The translations under genes were made by a program, and so were the position numbers. The notes beneath the pieces are model-generated. The model did no database searches. It was not told where the DNA came from and was given only the letters and a program-made list of their open reading frames with translations. 64,000 bases of DNA from JAYFRL01 sp034925905 (GTDB lineage: Bacteria > Bacillota > Clostridia > Lachnospirales > Anaerotignaceae). The stretch lies in the NCBI GenBank assembly GCA_034925905.1, contig JAYFRL010000012.1, positions 4,118 through 68,117 of the forward strand, in the 5' to 3' direction. Positions 8,001-17,756 of the stretch are shown here, piece by piece. Positions within the stretch are counted from its first letter, which is position 1. Each line of letters starts with the position of its first letter.

Positions 8001-8411
8001 TTGCCATGTGTCATGGCAGATTTGTCAATGCTAAAATGTTTTGCCCTGTTAATGCAATCTGCCTGTATGCTGATGTTTGAAATGCCACATGATTATTATT
8101 TTGAGGGATTTGAATCTTATGCCGTTGATGCTGCAATTAAATACTGTGTAATATCTCCGTTTACGGGTGTGTATTTAAACCATACTGCCGCTTTTGCCGG
8201 ATGTCGGCTGAAGGGGAGCAAAGATGTAGGCACATCCGGCTTATGTCTGTGTATGCCCGGAAAATATTTATATCATGGTTATATGGGCGCGGCAACCACT
8301 GGCCCAGGCAAATTCGGACTTGCTATTTATGACGAAGGCAGACCCAATTTCGGATATTACGATTTTTCGGACAATATGCTTGCATTGATACCTGTTGGGA
8401 GTTATGGATAA
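8001..8411 (+). CDS. Orphan ORF, doubtful small protein
   Basis: An open frame of up to 136 codons divergent from the large HTH gene. Its only upstream starts are TTG at 8001 and in-frame ATGs from 8013, none with a good ribosome site, and the region overlaps a palindromic operator-like site. The later part (from HDYYFEGFESYAVD to LALIPVGSYG) has a plausible protein composition, rich in Gly, Tyr and Phe, without membrane segments. The DNA is less AT-rich than the true spacer that follows. It may be a short gene controlled by the HTH protein, or the remnant of a longer one. I do not recognise it. Confidence 0.35.
   Translation: MPCVMADLSMLKCFALLMQSACMLMFEMPHDYYFEGFESYAVDAAIKYCVISPFTGVYLNHTAAFAGCRLKGSKDVGTSGLCLCMPGKYLYHGYMGAATTGPGKFGLAIYDEGRPNFGYYDFSDNMLALIPVGSYG
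8002..8018. promoter_or_regulatory. 17-bp palindrome TGCCATG-TGT-CATGGCA, candidate operator
   Basis: Perfect 7-3-7 inverted repeat 9 bases upstream of the -35 of the HTH gene. It is typical in size for a dimeric HTH protein's site and is GC-richer than the AT-rich surroundings. Its link to the neighbouring HTH protein is inferred from position. Confidence 0.5.
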
Positions 8412-8747
8412 ATGCAGTTAAGGCGGGTATTTTTATTCTGTAATAGGAAAGGCAAAATTTTTTAATATAGCCTTTTAATAGTTGTAGAAATTAAGCTGAT
8501 TTTTTGTCTGGTGTTTGCCATTAAGCACTGAAAAATTTATTTGCAGGGGAAATTTCAAACAACTTATCCTAATTGTTTTATATTTATTTTAATTATTGTC
8601 GTTTAAAATAAACATAATAAGTGATTGATTTTAGGGTTCTTAAGTAATAAACTTAAATATGGAAACATTTGCTTTATTTAATTCTTAATGCTAGAATACA
8701 AATATTGATTTTAAAGCTAAAATACCTCTTGAAGGGAGCTTCTGTTT
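8412..8747. other. 336-base spacer before glnN
   Basis: AT-rich, with no convincing ORF and no riboswitch core that I recognise. It holds the glnN promoter near its right end and a GAAGGGAGC ribosome site directly before glnN. Confidence 0.5.
8669..8697 (+). promoter_or_regulatory. Promoter of glnN
   Basis: TTGCTT (8669-8674) and TAGAAT (8692-8697) are 17 bases apart, with an extended TG-C before the -10. The predicted start near 8704 leaves a leader of about 44 bases. Confidence 0.55.
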
Positions 8748-10853
8748 ATGGAAGGGAACACAACTATAAGTGACGTTTATGGTATAAATGTATTTAATGA
8801 TGCTTTAATGCGCCAAAGGCTACCCAAAAAGATATATATTGAATTTAAGAAAACAATTGAATCAGGCGAGTCCTTAAAAGCTGAAGTTGCTGAAGTTGTG
8901 GCAAATGCAATGAAAGATTGGGCAATAGAAAAAGGAGCCACTCATTATACGCATTGGTTTCAGCCGATGACAAATATAACTGCTGAAAAGCATGAGGCCT
9001 TTTTAAATATAGCTGACGGCAAAGCCATAATGGAGTTCTCGGGTAAAGAGCTTATAAAAGGTGAGCCGGATGCTTCTTCTCTGCCGTCGGGAGGGTTGAG
9101 GGCAACATTTGAAGCCAGAGGCTATACGGCATGGGACTGCACTTCGCCCGCATTTTTGAGGGAGGACGCTTCAGGCGTAATCTTATGTATACCTACGGTT
9201 TTTTGTTCTTATACGGGCGAGGCTCTTGATAAAAAAACACCTCTTTTAAGATCCAACGAGGCAATAAACATTCAGGCTATGAGGATTTTGAAGCTCTTTG
9301 GGAATACAGCCTCAAAAAATATTGTGACAAGCGTGGGCGCTGAGCAGGAATATTTTTTAATAAACCAGTCTCTTTATAGGCAAAGGAAAGACTTGATTTT
9401 CACGGGAAGAACTCTTTTTGGCGCGAAACCGCCTAAGGGTCAGGAGCTGGACGACCATTATTTTGGTGCGGTAAACGAAAGGGTAGCTTGTTTTATGAAA
9501 GAACTTAACGAAGTTCTTTGGAAGCTTGGCATTTCTGCCAAAACCCAGCATAACGAAACAGCCCCCGCTCAATATGAGATTGCCCCGATATATGAAAACA
9601 CAAACATAGCAACCGACCATAACCAGATAATAATGGAAGCGTTAAAAAGGGTTGCAGGTCATCATGGCTTTGCATGTTTGCTGCATGAAAAGCCATTTTC
9701 AGGCATTAACGGCTCGGGCAAGCATAACAATTGGTCGCTTGCGACGGATGACGGCAAAAATCTTTTAGACCCGGGCAAAACTCCGCATGAAAACGCACAG
9801 TTTCTTTTGTTCCTTCTTGCAGTTGTAAAGGCTGTTGATGATAACAACGAAATGCTACGTCTTTCGGCTTGCAATCCGGGGAACGAGCACCGCCTTGGCT
9901 CAAACGAAGCCCCTCCGGCCATAATTTCGATTTTCCTTGGCGACCAGCTTGAGGATATTTTAGATCAAATAGAGAAAGGCGATCTCACAAGAAGCAAGCA
10001 AGGCGAAAACATGACAATAGGCGTAAGCACATTGCCGGTGCTTAAAAAAGATGTTACAGACAGAAACCGGACTTCCCCATTTGCTTTTACAGGCAATAAA
10101 TTTGAATTTAGAATGGTTCCTTCCTCGGCCTCAATTTCAGGTCCAAATTTTGTTTTAAACACAATAGTTGCGGACGTTCTTTGCCAGTTTGCGGACGAGC
10201 TTGAAGGTGCTGAAAATTTCACGGAAACTTTAAACAGCCTTATAAAGCGTACTGTTAAAGAGCATAGGAAAATAATATTCAACGGCAACGGATACTCTGA
10301 AGAATGGGAAAAAGAAGCTCAAAGGCGTGGGCTTAGCAACCTTAAATCGCTTGTGGATGCCGTTCCTTATTATACAACCGAAAAAACGCTTAAAATGTTT
10401 AAAAAATTTAATGTGCTCACGGAAACAGAAGCTTTTTCACGCGCTGAAATTAAATATGATTCTTATATAAAACAACTTAACATAGAGGCAAGAACCATGA
10501 TAGATATGGCATCTAAAGACATACGCCCGGCAGTTATAAGGTATGCCGGAGACGTTGCTTCGGCTCTTAATTCTGTTAAAGAAGCCGGATTTGACTCTTC
10601 CGGGCATAAAGACCTTCTCTTAAACCTGCTCACTGAGCTTAAAAAGTTTGACGAAGGGTTTAATGAGCTTAAAAATAATTTGGATAAAGCTTTGCAGATG
10701 CAGTGTAAAACAGGTGAAAAGGCGCGTTATTATAAAGATTTTATAGTTCCTGCGATGGATAAATTAAGAGAGCCTGCGGATAAGCTTGAAATGCTTGTCG
10801 ACGGGAAATATTGGCCGTTTCCTACATATGGAGAGCTTTTGTTCAGTATTTGA
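8748..10853 (+). CDS. glnN: Glutamine synthetase, type III
   Basis: A 701-residue protein, the length of the GSIII family (GSI is about 450). It makes glutamine from glutamate and ammonia with ATP and is the main route of ammonia assimilation. Family landmarks are [11 protein letters not shown] near residue 70, [21 protein letters not shown], the GAEQEYFL metal-binding strand, [13 protein letters not shown], and [16 protein letters not shown] for ATP and glutamate binding. The [17 protein letters not shown] segment follows. The C-terminal 200 residues are helical and are specific to GSIII dodecamers. It is monocistronic by spacing: its own promoter upstream and 110 bases to pgk. No GlnR or PII gene is adjacent. 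Confidence 0.96.
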   Translation: MEGNTTISDVYGINVFNDALMRQRLPKKIYIEFKKTIESGESLKAEVAEVVANAMKDWAIEKGATHYTHWFQPMTNITAEKHEAFLNIADGKAIMEFSGKELIKGEPDASSLPSGGLRATFEARGYTAWDCTSPAFLREDASGVILCIPTVFCSYTGEALDKKTPLLRSNEAINIQAMRILKLFGNTASKNIVTSVGAEQEYFLINQSLYRQRKDLIFTGRTLFGAKPPKGQELDDHYFGAVNERVACFMKELNEVLWKLGISAKTQHNETAPAQYEIAPIYENTNIATDHNQIIMEALKRVAGHHGFACLLHEKPFSGINGSGKHNNWSLATDDGKNLLDPGKTPHENAQFLLFLLAVVKAVDDNNEMLRLSACNPGNEHRLGSNEAPPAIISIFLGDQLEDILDQIEKGDLTRSKQGENMTIGVSTLPVLKKDVTDRNRTSPFAFTGNKFEFRMVPSSASISGPNFVLNTIVADVLCQFADELEGAENFTETLNSLIKRTVKEHRKIIFNGNGYSEEWEKEAQRRGLSNLKSLVDAVPYYTTEKTLKMFKKFNVLTETEAFSRAEIKYDSYIKQLNIEARTMIDMASKDIRPAVIRYAGDVASALNSVKEAGFDSSGHKDLLLNLLTELKKFDEGFNELKNNLDKALQMQCKTGEKARYYKDFIVPAMDKLREPADKLEMLVDGKYWPFPTYGELLFSI

Positions 10854-10963
10854 GTAAACGCCAGCCTTTAATGGGGTTAATTTTTATGTTGCCGGACATA
10901 AATGTAATTTTAATGGTAATTAATATTAATAAATTTAAGATATTTTAAAAGGAGATTTTAAAA

Positions 10964-12160
10964 ATGCTTAACAAAAAAAATATTGATGACTTAAACGTAA
11001 AAGGTAAACGCGTGTTGTTAAGATGCGATTTTAACGTGCCGGTTAAAGACGGGGAAATCACGGATAAAAGCAGGATAATAGCATCAATGCCTACTATAAA
11101 AGCGCTTATTAAAAGGGGCGCTAAGCTTATACTTTGTTCGCATATGGGTAAGCCAAAGGGCGAAGTTGTTCCTTTTCTTTCGCTTAAAATTGTTGCGGAT
11201 GAGCTTTCAAAAGAGCTTGGCAAAGAGGTTGTTTTTGCTGATGACGACAATGTTGTAGGAGAAAAAGCCAAGGCTGCAGCTAAATCTATGAAAGAAGGGG
11301 ATGTTCTTCTTCTTCAGAATACACGCTACAGGGCAGAGGAAACAAAAAACGGTGAAACTTTTTCAAAGGAGCTAGCCTCCCTTGCAGATATATATGTGAA
11401 TGATGCTTTTGGTTCAAGCCATAGGGCTCATTCTTCAACAGTTGGCGTGGCAGCGTTTGTTAAAGAAACGGCTGTTGGCTATCTTATGGAAAAAGAAATA
11501 GAATACCTTGGCAATGCGGTTGACTCACCAAAAAGGCCTTTTGCCGCAATATTAGGCGGCGCGAAGGTTTCGGATAAAATCAATGTTATAAACAATCTGC
11601 TTGATAAGGTGGATTTAATCCTTATCGGAGGAGGCATGGCCTATACGTTTATAGCAGCCGAAGGTTATAATGTCGGCAATTCAATTCTTGAAGCGGACAA
11701 AATAGATTTTGCCCGGGAAATGATGGAAAAGGCAAAGCAAAAAGGCGTTAAATTCCTTATCCCGGTTGATACTGTTATAGCTAAGGAATTTAAAAATGAT
11801 ACGGAATTTAAAACTGTTTCTGTGGACGGCATTCCGGATGGATGGCAGGGTCTTGACATAGGAGAAAAAACAATTGAAATTTTTAAAGATGCTTTAAAAG
11901 ATGTAAAAACTGTTGTTTGGAACGGACCTATGGGTGTTTTTGAAATGGATAGCTTTGCAAAAGGTACTTTTGAGATAGCCAAAGTCCTTTCCGAGCTTGA
12001 CGCCGTAACCATTATAGGCGGAGGCGATTCCGCGGCTGCGGTTAACAAACTTGGCTTTGGAGACAAAATGAGCCATATTTCAACAGGCGGCGGAGCAAGC
12101 CTTGAATTTCTTGAAGGCAAAGAGCTTCCCGGAGTTGAGGCTATTCAATCAAGGGGTTAA
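10964..12160 (+). CDS. pgk: Phosphoglycerate kinase
   Basis: 398 residues, normal length, behind AAAAGGAGA. It transfers phosphate between 1,3-bisphosphoglycerate and ADP in glycolysis. Seen are the N-terminal substrate loop [18 protein letters not shown], the hinge region [44 protein letters not shown], and the nucleotide-binding [13 protein letters not shown]. It starts the cluster pgk-tpiA-gpmI-eno with gaps of 12, 12 and 48 bases, so these form one operon. The gene for glyceraldehyde-3-phosphate dehydrogenase, which usually precedes pgk in related bacteria, is absent here; glnN stands in its place. Confidence 0.97.
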   Translation: MLNKKNIDDLNVKGKRVLLRCDFNVPVKDGEITDKSRIIASMPTIKALIKRGAKLILCSHMGKPKGEVVPFLSLKIVADELSKELGKEVVFADDDNVVGEKAKAAAKSMKEGDVLLLQNTRYRAEETKNGETFSKELASLADIYVNDAFGSSHRAHSSTVGVAAFVKETAVGYLMEKEIEYLGNAVDSPKRPFAAILGGAKVSDKINVINNLLDKVDLILIGGGMAYTFIAAEGYNVGNSILEADKIDFAREMMEKAKQKGVKFLIPVDTVIAKEFKNDTEFKTVSVDGIPDGWQGLDIGEKTIEIFKDALKDVKTVVWNGPMGVFEMDSFAKGTFEIAKVLSELDAVTIIGGGDSAAAVNKLGFGDKMSHISTGGGASLEFLEGKELPGVEAIQSRG

Positions 12161-12172
12161 AAGGAGACTATT

Positions 12173-12925
12173 ATGAGAAAAAAAATAGTTGCGGGCAACT
12201 GGAAGATGAACAAAACGCCTTCGGAAGCAATTAACCTTGCCGAAATGCTTAAATCCAAAGTGGACACTGATAAATGTGACGTTGTTTTTTGTGTTCCGGC
12301 AATAGATATTATTCCTGTTTCAAAGGTTATATCGGGTACAAATATTAAGCTTGGGGCTCAAAATATGCATTTTGAGGATTCGGGAGCATATACAGGCGAA
12401 ATTTCCGCGTCTATGCTTAAGGACGCAGGAGTTTCCTATGTGATTTTGGGTCATTCCGAAAGGCGCGCCTATTTTTCAGAGACAAATGAAATGGTCAATA
12501 AAAAAACCGCTCAGGCTCTAAAAAACGGGTTAATTCCTATAATCTGCGTGGGGGAAACCCTTTTAGAACGCGAGATGGGAATAACCATGGAAACCGTAAG
12601 AATGCAGGTTAAGCTTGCACTAACCGGAATTGAAGCCAAAAACGCAAAGGGGATTGTATTTGCCTATGAGCCCGTTTGGGCGATAGGCACAGGGAAAACA
12701 GCCACAAAATTTGAAGCTGAGGAAGTTTGCGAAGGCATAAGGAATGTATTGTCTGAGATATATGGCAAAACGGTTTCATCTGAAATAAGAATACAGTACG
12801 GCGGAAGCGTTAACGGCAAAAATGCCGCTGAACTTTTTGAAATGGAGAATATAGACGGAGGTCTTATAGGAGGGGCAAGCTTAAAAGAAGAGTTTTCCGA
12901 TATAGTGAGTGCAGGGCTTGCCTAG
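12173..12925 (+). CDS. tpiA: Triosephosphate isomerase
   Basis: 250 residues, preceded by AAAAGGAGA. It interconverts dihydroxyacetone phosphate and glyceraldehyde-3-phosphate as a TIM-barrel dimer. Active-site elements visible: GNWKMNK (catalytic Lys at residue 13), ILGHSERRAYF (electrophilic His), and AYEPVWAIGTGKTAT (catalytic Glu and mobile loop 6). The phosphate-binding YGGSVNG and GGLIGGASL follow. It lies 12 bases after pgk and 12 before gpmI, so it is transcribed and probably translated in step with them. Confidence 0.97.
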   Translation: MRKKIVAGNWKMNKTPSEAINLAEMLKSKVDTDKCDVVFCVPAIDIIPVSKVISGTNIKLGAQNMHFEDSGAYTGEISASMLKDAGVSYVILGHSERRAYFSETNEMVNKKTAQALKNGLIPIICVGETLLEREMGITMETVRMQVKLALTGIEAKNAKGIVFAYEPVWAIGTGKTATKFEAEEVCEGIRNVLSEIYGKTVSSEIRIQYGGSVNGKNAAELFEMENIDGGLIGGASLKEEFSDIVSAGLA

Positions 12926-12937
12926 AAGGAGGCAATT

Positions 12938-14491
12938 ATGAGTAAAAAGCCGACAATACTTATGATTTTGGACGGTTTTGGCATAAATGAAAAAGAAGAG
13001 GGCAACGCAATAAAGGCCGCAAAAACCCCTAATATAGATATGCTTATGAAAAAGTATCCATGTGTAAAGGGCTATGCTAGCGGGCTTGATGTGGGTTTGC
13101 CGGAAGGGCAAATGGGCAATTCTGAAGTTGGACACTTAAATATAGGAGCTGGAAGAATAGTCTACCAGGAGCTTACAAGGATAACAAAATCCATAAATGA
13201 CGGTGATTTTTTTGAGAATCCCCAATTTTTAGATGCTATTAATAATTGCGAAGCAAAAGATTCCGCGCTGCATATAATGGGGCTTCTTTCAGACGGCGGA
13301 GTCCATAGCCATAATATGCACCTTTATGCTTTGCTTAAGTTTGCGAAAATCCACAACCTAAAGAAAGTATATATACATGCCTTCCTTGATGGAAGGGATA
13401 CTCCTCCAAAATCAGGGAAGGAATATGTTAAGAAACTTTTGGAAAAAATGCGGGAAATAGGAGTTGGCGAAATAGCCTCCGTTTCAGGCAGATATTATGC
13501 AATGGACAGAGATAAGCGCTATGACAGGGTTTCACTGGCGTATAGCGCACTTGTGTATGGCAAAGGAGAATATGCTACGGATGCCGTTTCGGCTGTGGAG
13601 GCTTCTTATGAAAAGAATGTAACAGATGAGTTTGTAGCTCCCGTTGTAATTACAAATCCCGAGGGCAAGCCTGTCTCCAAAATAAGCAACAATGATTCGG
13701 TTATATTTTTCAATTTCAGACCCGATAGGGCAAGAGAAATTACAAGGGCTTTGTGCGACCCGGATTTTAATGGTTTTAAACGTGATTTTATCCCCCAGGG
13801 GCTTAAATATATTTGTTTCACACAGTATGACGTAACAATGCCTAATGTTGAGGTTGCATATATGCCCGAGACTCTAAAAAACACGCTTGGGGAGTATATA
13901 GCTTCCCGTGGCCTTAAGCAGCTTAGGCTTGCGGAGACTGAAAAATATGCGCATGTAACCTTTTTCTTTAATGGAGGGATAGAAAAACCCAATAAAAACG
14001 AAGACAGAGTGCTTATTCCATCCCCAAAGGTTGCAACATATGATTTAAAGCCTGAAATGAGCGCATACGAGGTTACGGATGTTTTGGTTGAAAAAATACT
14101 GTCGAAAGAGTATGATTTAATAGTAATAAATTATGCAAACTCGGATATGGTTGGGCATACGGGTATTTTTGAAGCGGCCGTTAAAGCCGTTGAAGCTGTT
14201 GACGAATGTGTAGGCAGGGCATATGATGCCTTGCTTAAAGTAAACGGGCAGATGTTTATATGCGCAGATCATGGCAATTCAGATCAGATGATAGACTACA
14301 AGACAAAAACACCGTTTACAGCACATACAACAAATCCCGTTCCGTTTATACTTGTTAACTATGCCGAAGGAATAGGTTTCCGTGAAAATGGGAAGCTTGC
14401 GGATATAGCTCCGACGCTTCTTAAAATGATGGATATCCCGAAGCCTTTGGAGATGACAGGCGAAAGCCTGCTCAAGGCTATAAGTGTATAA
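12938..14491 (+). CDS. gpmI: 2,3-bisphosphoglycerate-independent phosphoglycerate mutase
   Basis: 517 residues, typical for the manganese-dependent iPGM of Firmicutes and unrelated to the shorter cofactor-dependent enzyme. It interconverts 3- and 2-phosphoglycerate. Landmarks are MILDGFGINEKEEGNAI (first metal site), EGQMGNSEVGHLNIGAGR with the phosphorylated Ser, HAFLDGRDTPPKSG, SGRYYAMDRDKRYDR, FNFRPDRAREI, NYANSDMVGHTG and CADHGNSDQM (second metal site). It has an AGAAGGAGG ribosome site and sits between tpiA and eno. In sporulating bacilli this enzyme is pH- and Mn-sensitive; whether that applies here is not shown. Confidence 0.97.
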   Translation: MSKKPTILMILDGFGINEKEEGNAIKAAKTPNIDMLMKKYPCVKGYASGLDVGLPEGQMGNSEVGHLNIGAGRIVYQELTRITKSINDGDFFENPQFLDAINNCEAKDSALHIMGLLSDGGVHSHNMHLYALLKFAKIHNLKKVYIHAFLDGRDTPPKSGKEYVKKLLEKMREIGVGEIASVSGRYYAMDRDKRYDRVSLAYSALVYGKGEYATDAVSAVEASYEKNVTDEFVAPVVITNPEGKPVSKISNNDSVIFFNFRPDRAREITRALCDPDFNGFKRDFIPQGLKYICFTQYDVTMPNVEVAYMPETLKNTLGEYIASRGLKQLRLAETEKYAHVTFFFNGGIEKPNKNEDRVLIPSPKVATYDLKPEMSAYEVTDVLVEKILSKEYDLIVINYANSDMVGHTGIFEAAVKAVEAVDECVGRAYDALLKVNGQMFICADHGNSDQMIDYKTKTPFTAHTTNPVPFILVNYAEGIGFRENGKLADIAPTLLKMMDIPKPLEMTGESLLKAISV

Positions 14492-14506
14492 ACCAAATTC
14501 AAATAA

Positions 14507-15850
<1,344 letters not shown>

Positions 15851-15863
15851 TACAATTTTATTT

Positions 15864-15905
15864 TGCTGCCAGCCGGACTTTTATTTGTACGGTTGGCAGC
15901 ATTTA
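15864..15905 (+). terminator. Hairpin after eno
   Basis: TGCTGCCAGCCG pairs with CGGTTGGCAGCA (one G-U pair) across a 14-base loop, followed by a weak T-rich tail. It may only attenuate, because the aldo/keto reductase starts 18 bases on. Confidence 0.6.
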
Positions 15906-15922
15906 TAACTTTTGGAGGTATT

Positions 15923-17116
15923 ATGCCAGATTATAACATGCAATATAGGAAAGATAAAAAAGGGAATTTGATATCTATACTCGGTTATGGATGCATGCGT
16001 TTCACCAAAAACGGAGTTTCTATAGACATGGGCAAAACCGAAAAAGAGATTATGAAATCAATAGCACATGGGGTAAACTATTTTGATACGGCTTATATAT
16101 ATCCGGGCAGTGAAGCTGCTTTGGGTGAGATATTTTCTAAAAACAATTGTAGAAAAGATGTGTATATAGCAACAAAGCTTCCGCATTATTTAATAAGATC
16201 AAAAGAAGGAATAGATAAGATATTCAACGAGGAGCTTAAAAGGCTTAAAACGGATTATATAGACTATTACCTTATGCATATGCTTACGGATATTGACACA
16301 TGGGGAAATCTTAAAAAATATGGCATAGAGGATTGGATAGAGGAAAAGCTTAAAAGCGGACAAATTCGGAATATAGGTTTTTCATACCACGGAAACAGTG
16401 GCATGTTTATAAAGATTGTGGATGCATACAACTGGGATTTTTGCCAGATACAATACAATTATATGGACGAATATAGCCAGGCTGGTGTTAAAGGTCTTAA
16501 ATATGCAAGCAGCAAAGGCTTGCCTGTTATAATAATGGAACCATTAAGAGGAGGACGGCTGGTTAAATATCTTCCCGAAAAAGCAAAGGGAATTTTTAAA
16601 AGCTATAATAAAGAACGCTCTCCGGCTGAATGGGCGCTAAGATGGCTTTGGAACCAAAAAGAAGTAACCTGTGTGCTTTCAGGTATGAATTCCCTTGAGA
16701 TGCTAAGGGAAAATCTGAAAACCGCTTCTATTGTAAGAGAAGGCGAATTTTCAAAAGAAGACTATGCTTTGATTGAAAAGGTAAAAGCTGCAATTAATGA
16801 AAGTGTGAAAGTTAACTGCACAGGCTGCGGATATTGCATGCCCTGTCCGCATGGGGTTGATATACCGGCAACTTTCAGATGCTACAATTCCATATATTCC
16901 GAAAGCAAGACATCTGCTATACTGGATTATTTTAAATGCACCGTTGCCAGAAAAAAACAGAGCTGTGCTTCAAAGTGCATAGGCTGCGGCAAATGTGAGA
17001 AGCATTGTCCTCAAGGTATAGAAATAAGGAAAGAGCTTAAAAAAGCAGTTAAAGAGCTTGAAACCCCGCTTTTTAGAGCGATTAAATTTTTTGTTAAGAA
17101 ACTTAAACTTTGGTAA
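15923..17116 (+). CDS. Aldo/keto reductase with C-terminal 4Fe-4S ferredoxin domain
   Basis: 397 residues from the ATG at 15923 behind TTGGAGG; longer upstream frames run into the eno terminator. Residues 1-280 form an aldo/keto reductase barrel: NYFDTAYIYPGSE carries the catalytic Asp and Tyr, IATKLPHYL the Lys and DYYLMHML the His region. The C-terminal part adds two cysteine groups, CTGCGYCMPCPHGVDIP and CIGCGKCEKHCPQGIEI, typical of iron-sulfur cluster-bearing members in anaerobes. Such proteins are common in clostridia but their substrates are mostly unknown. It follows the glycolytic operon but is separated by a hairpin, so the link may be only positional. Confidence 0.88.
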   Translation: MPDYNMQYRKDKKGNLISILGYGCMRFTKNGVSIDMGKTEKEIMKSIAHGVNYFDTAYIYPGSEAALGEIFSKNNCRKDVYIATKLPHYLIRSKEGIDKIFNEELKRLKTDYIDYYLMHMLTDIDTWGNLKKYGIEDWIEEKLKSGQIRNIGFSYHGNSGMFIKIVDAYNWDFCQIQYNYMDEYSQAGVKGLKYASSKGLPVIIMEPLRGGRLVKYLPEKAKGIFKSYNKERSPAEWALRWLWNQKEVTCVLSGMNSLEMLRENLKTASIVREGEFSKEDYALIEKVKAAINESVKVNCTGCGYCMPCPHGVDIPATFRCYNSIYSESKTSAILDYFKCTVARKKQSCASKCIGCGKCEKHCPQGIEIRKELKKAVKELETPLFRAIKFFVKKLKLW

Positions 17117-17134
17117 TAAACTTTATTTTTCAAA

Positions 17135-17170
17135 TAAAAAGACATCTCTTTTAAAAGAGATGTCTTTTTA
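17135..17170. terminator. Bidirectional terminator between aldo/keto reductase and XRE gene
   Basis: A perfect palindrome with core GACATCTCTTTT/AAAAGAGATGTC, flanked by A5 and T5 so that both strands end in a U-run. The right end includes the stop codon region of the convergent XRE gene. Confidence 0.85.
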
Positions 17171-17506
17171 TTTCTTTCCTCTGTAAACGAGCCAGTTTAA
17201 AAAAAATTTAAGTTCTGCTTTCCCGTTAGTATCCAAGTTGTCAATTAATTTGCATATTTCTTCCGAACCTCCATTTGTTTGAGGAGTTTCGCTTAAATAT
17301 TTTTTAATATTTGAATTGCCAACAAGATAATCAACAGAAACGTCAAAAAAATTAGCCAGCTTAATCAAATCGTTTATACAAGGCTCTGTGCGGTTAAGTT
17401 CATAATTTGAAATGGCTGTTCCGCCATACTCAAGAGCAGAAGCAATATCTATCTGCTTAAGGTTTTTTTCTTCACGAAGCTGCTTTAATCTTTCAGAAAA
17501 ATTCAT
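17168..17506 (-). CDS. XRE-family transcriptional regulator
   Basis: 112 residues from the ATG at 17506, which has a strong AAGGAGGG site; a TTG five codons upstream overlaps that site and is rejected. The N-terminal HTH domain (residues 1-65) reads FSERLKQLREEKNLKQIDIASALEYGGTAISNYELNRTEPCINDLIKLANFFDVSVDYLVG, a textbook Cro/CI fold. The last 45 residues are a short acidic helix region that may dimerise. It is divergent from a cysteine desulfurase gene. The 250-base spacer holds an 8-7-8 inverted repeat overlapping the desulfurase -35, so it may repress that operon. That target is inferred, not known for the family. Confidence 0.88.
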   Translation of the reverse strand: MNFSERLKQLREEKNLKQIDIASALEYGGTAISNYELNRTEPCINDLIKLANFFDVSVDYLVGNSNIKKYLSETPQTNGGSEEICKLIDNLDTNGKAELKFFLNWLVYRGKK

Positions 17507-17556
17507 TTTTCCCTCCTTCAAGTGCTTTTATTATTTTTTATACCTATCCCTACACT

Positions 17557-17585
17557 ATAATATATAAAATATGGATTTTTGTCTA
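17557..17585 (-). promoter_or_regulatory. Promoter of the XRE regulator gene
   Basis: On the minus strand TAGACA (17585-17580) and TATTAT (17562-17557) are 17 bases apart. The start codon lies about 50 bases downstream. Confidence 0.5.
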
Positions 17586-17667
17586 GTATGCAAATTGTAG
17601 AATTTATGTGCAAAATACAACTTTTTAAAATGCTTTACTCAAATATAAGCTGTTTTTAGACAAAATT

Positions 17668-17690
17668 CATACAACCTGTCACGTTGTATG
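17668..17690. promoter_or_regulatory. Inverted repeat CATACAAC-N7-GTTGTATG, candidate operator
   Basis: Perfect 8-base arms around CTGTCAC, overlapping the predicted -35 of the cysteine desulfurase promoter. Further TACAA/TTGTA half-sites occur nearby (around 17590-17600, 17625-17632 and 17720-17727). The divergent XRE protein is the obvious candidate binder; other DNA-binding proteins cannot be excluded. Confidence 0.5.
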
Positions 17691-17712
17691 TTTAATCTTC
17701 TTATAATATACT
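17684..17712 (+). promoter_or_regulatory. Promoter of the cysteine desulfurase-mnmA operon
   Basis: TTGTAT (17684-17689) and TATACT (17707-17712) with a 17-base spacer. The -35 lies within the right arm of the inverted repeat. A second possible -10 (TATAAT at 17702-17707) lacks a good -35. Confidence 0.45.
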
Positions 17713-17756
17713 ATACAGTTTGTATTTTTATATACAGGCGTCAAGGAGATGTTAAA

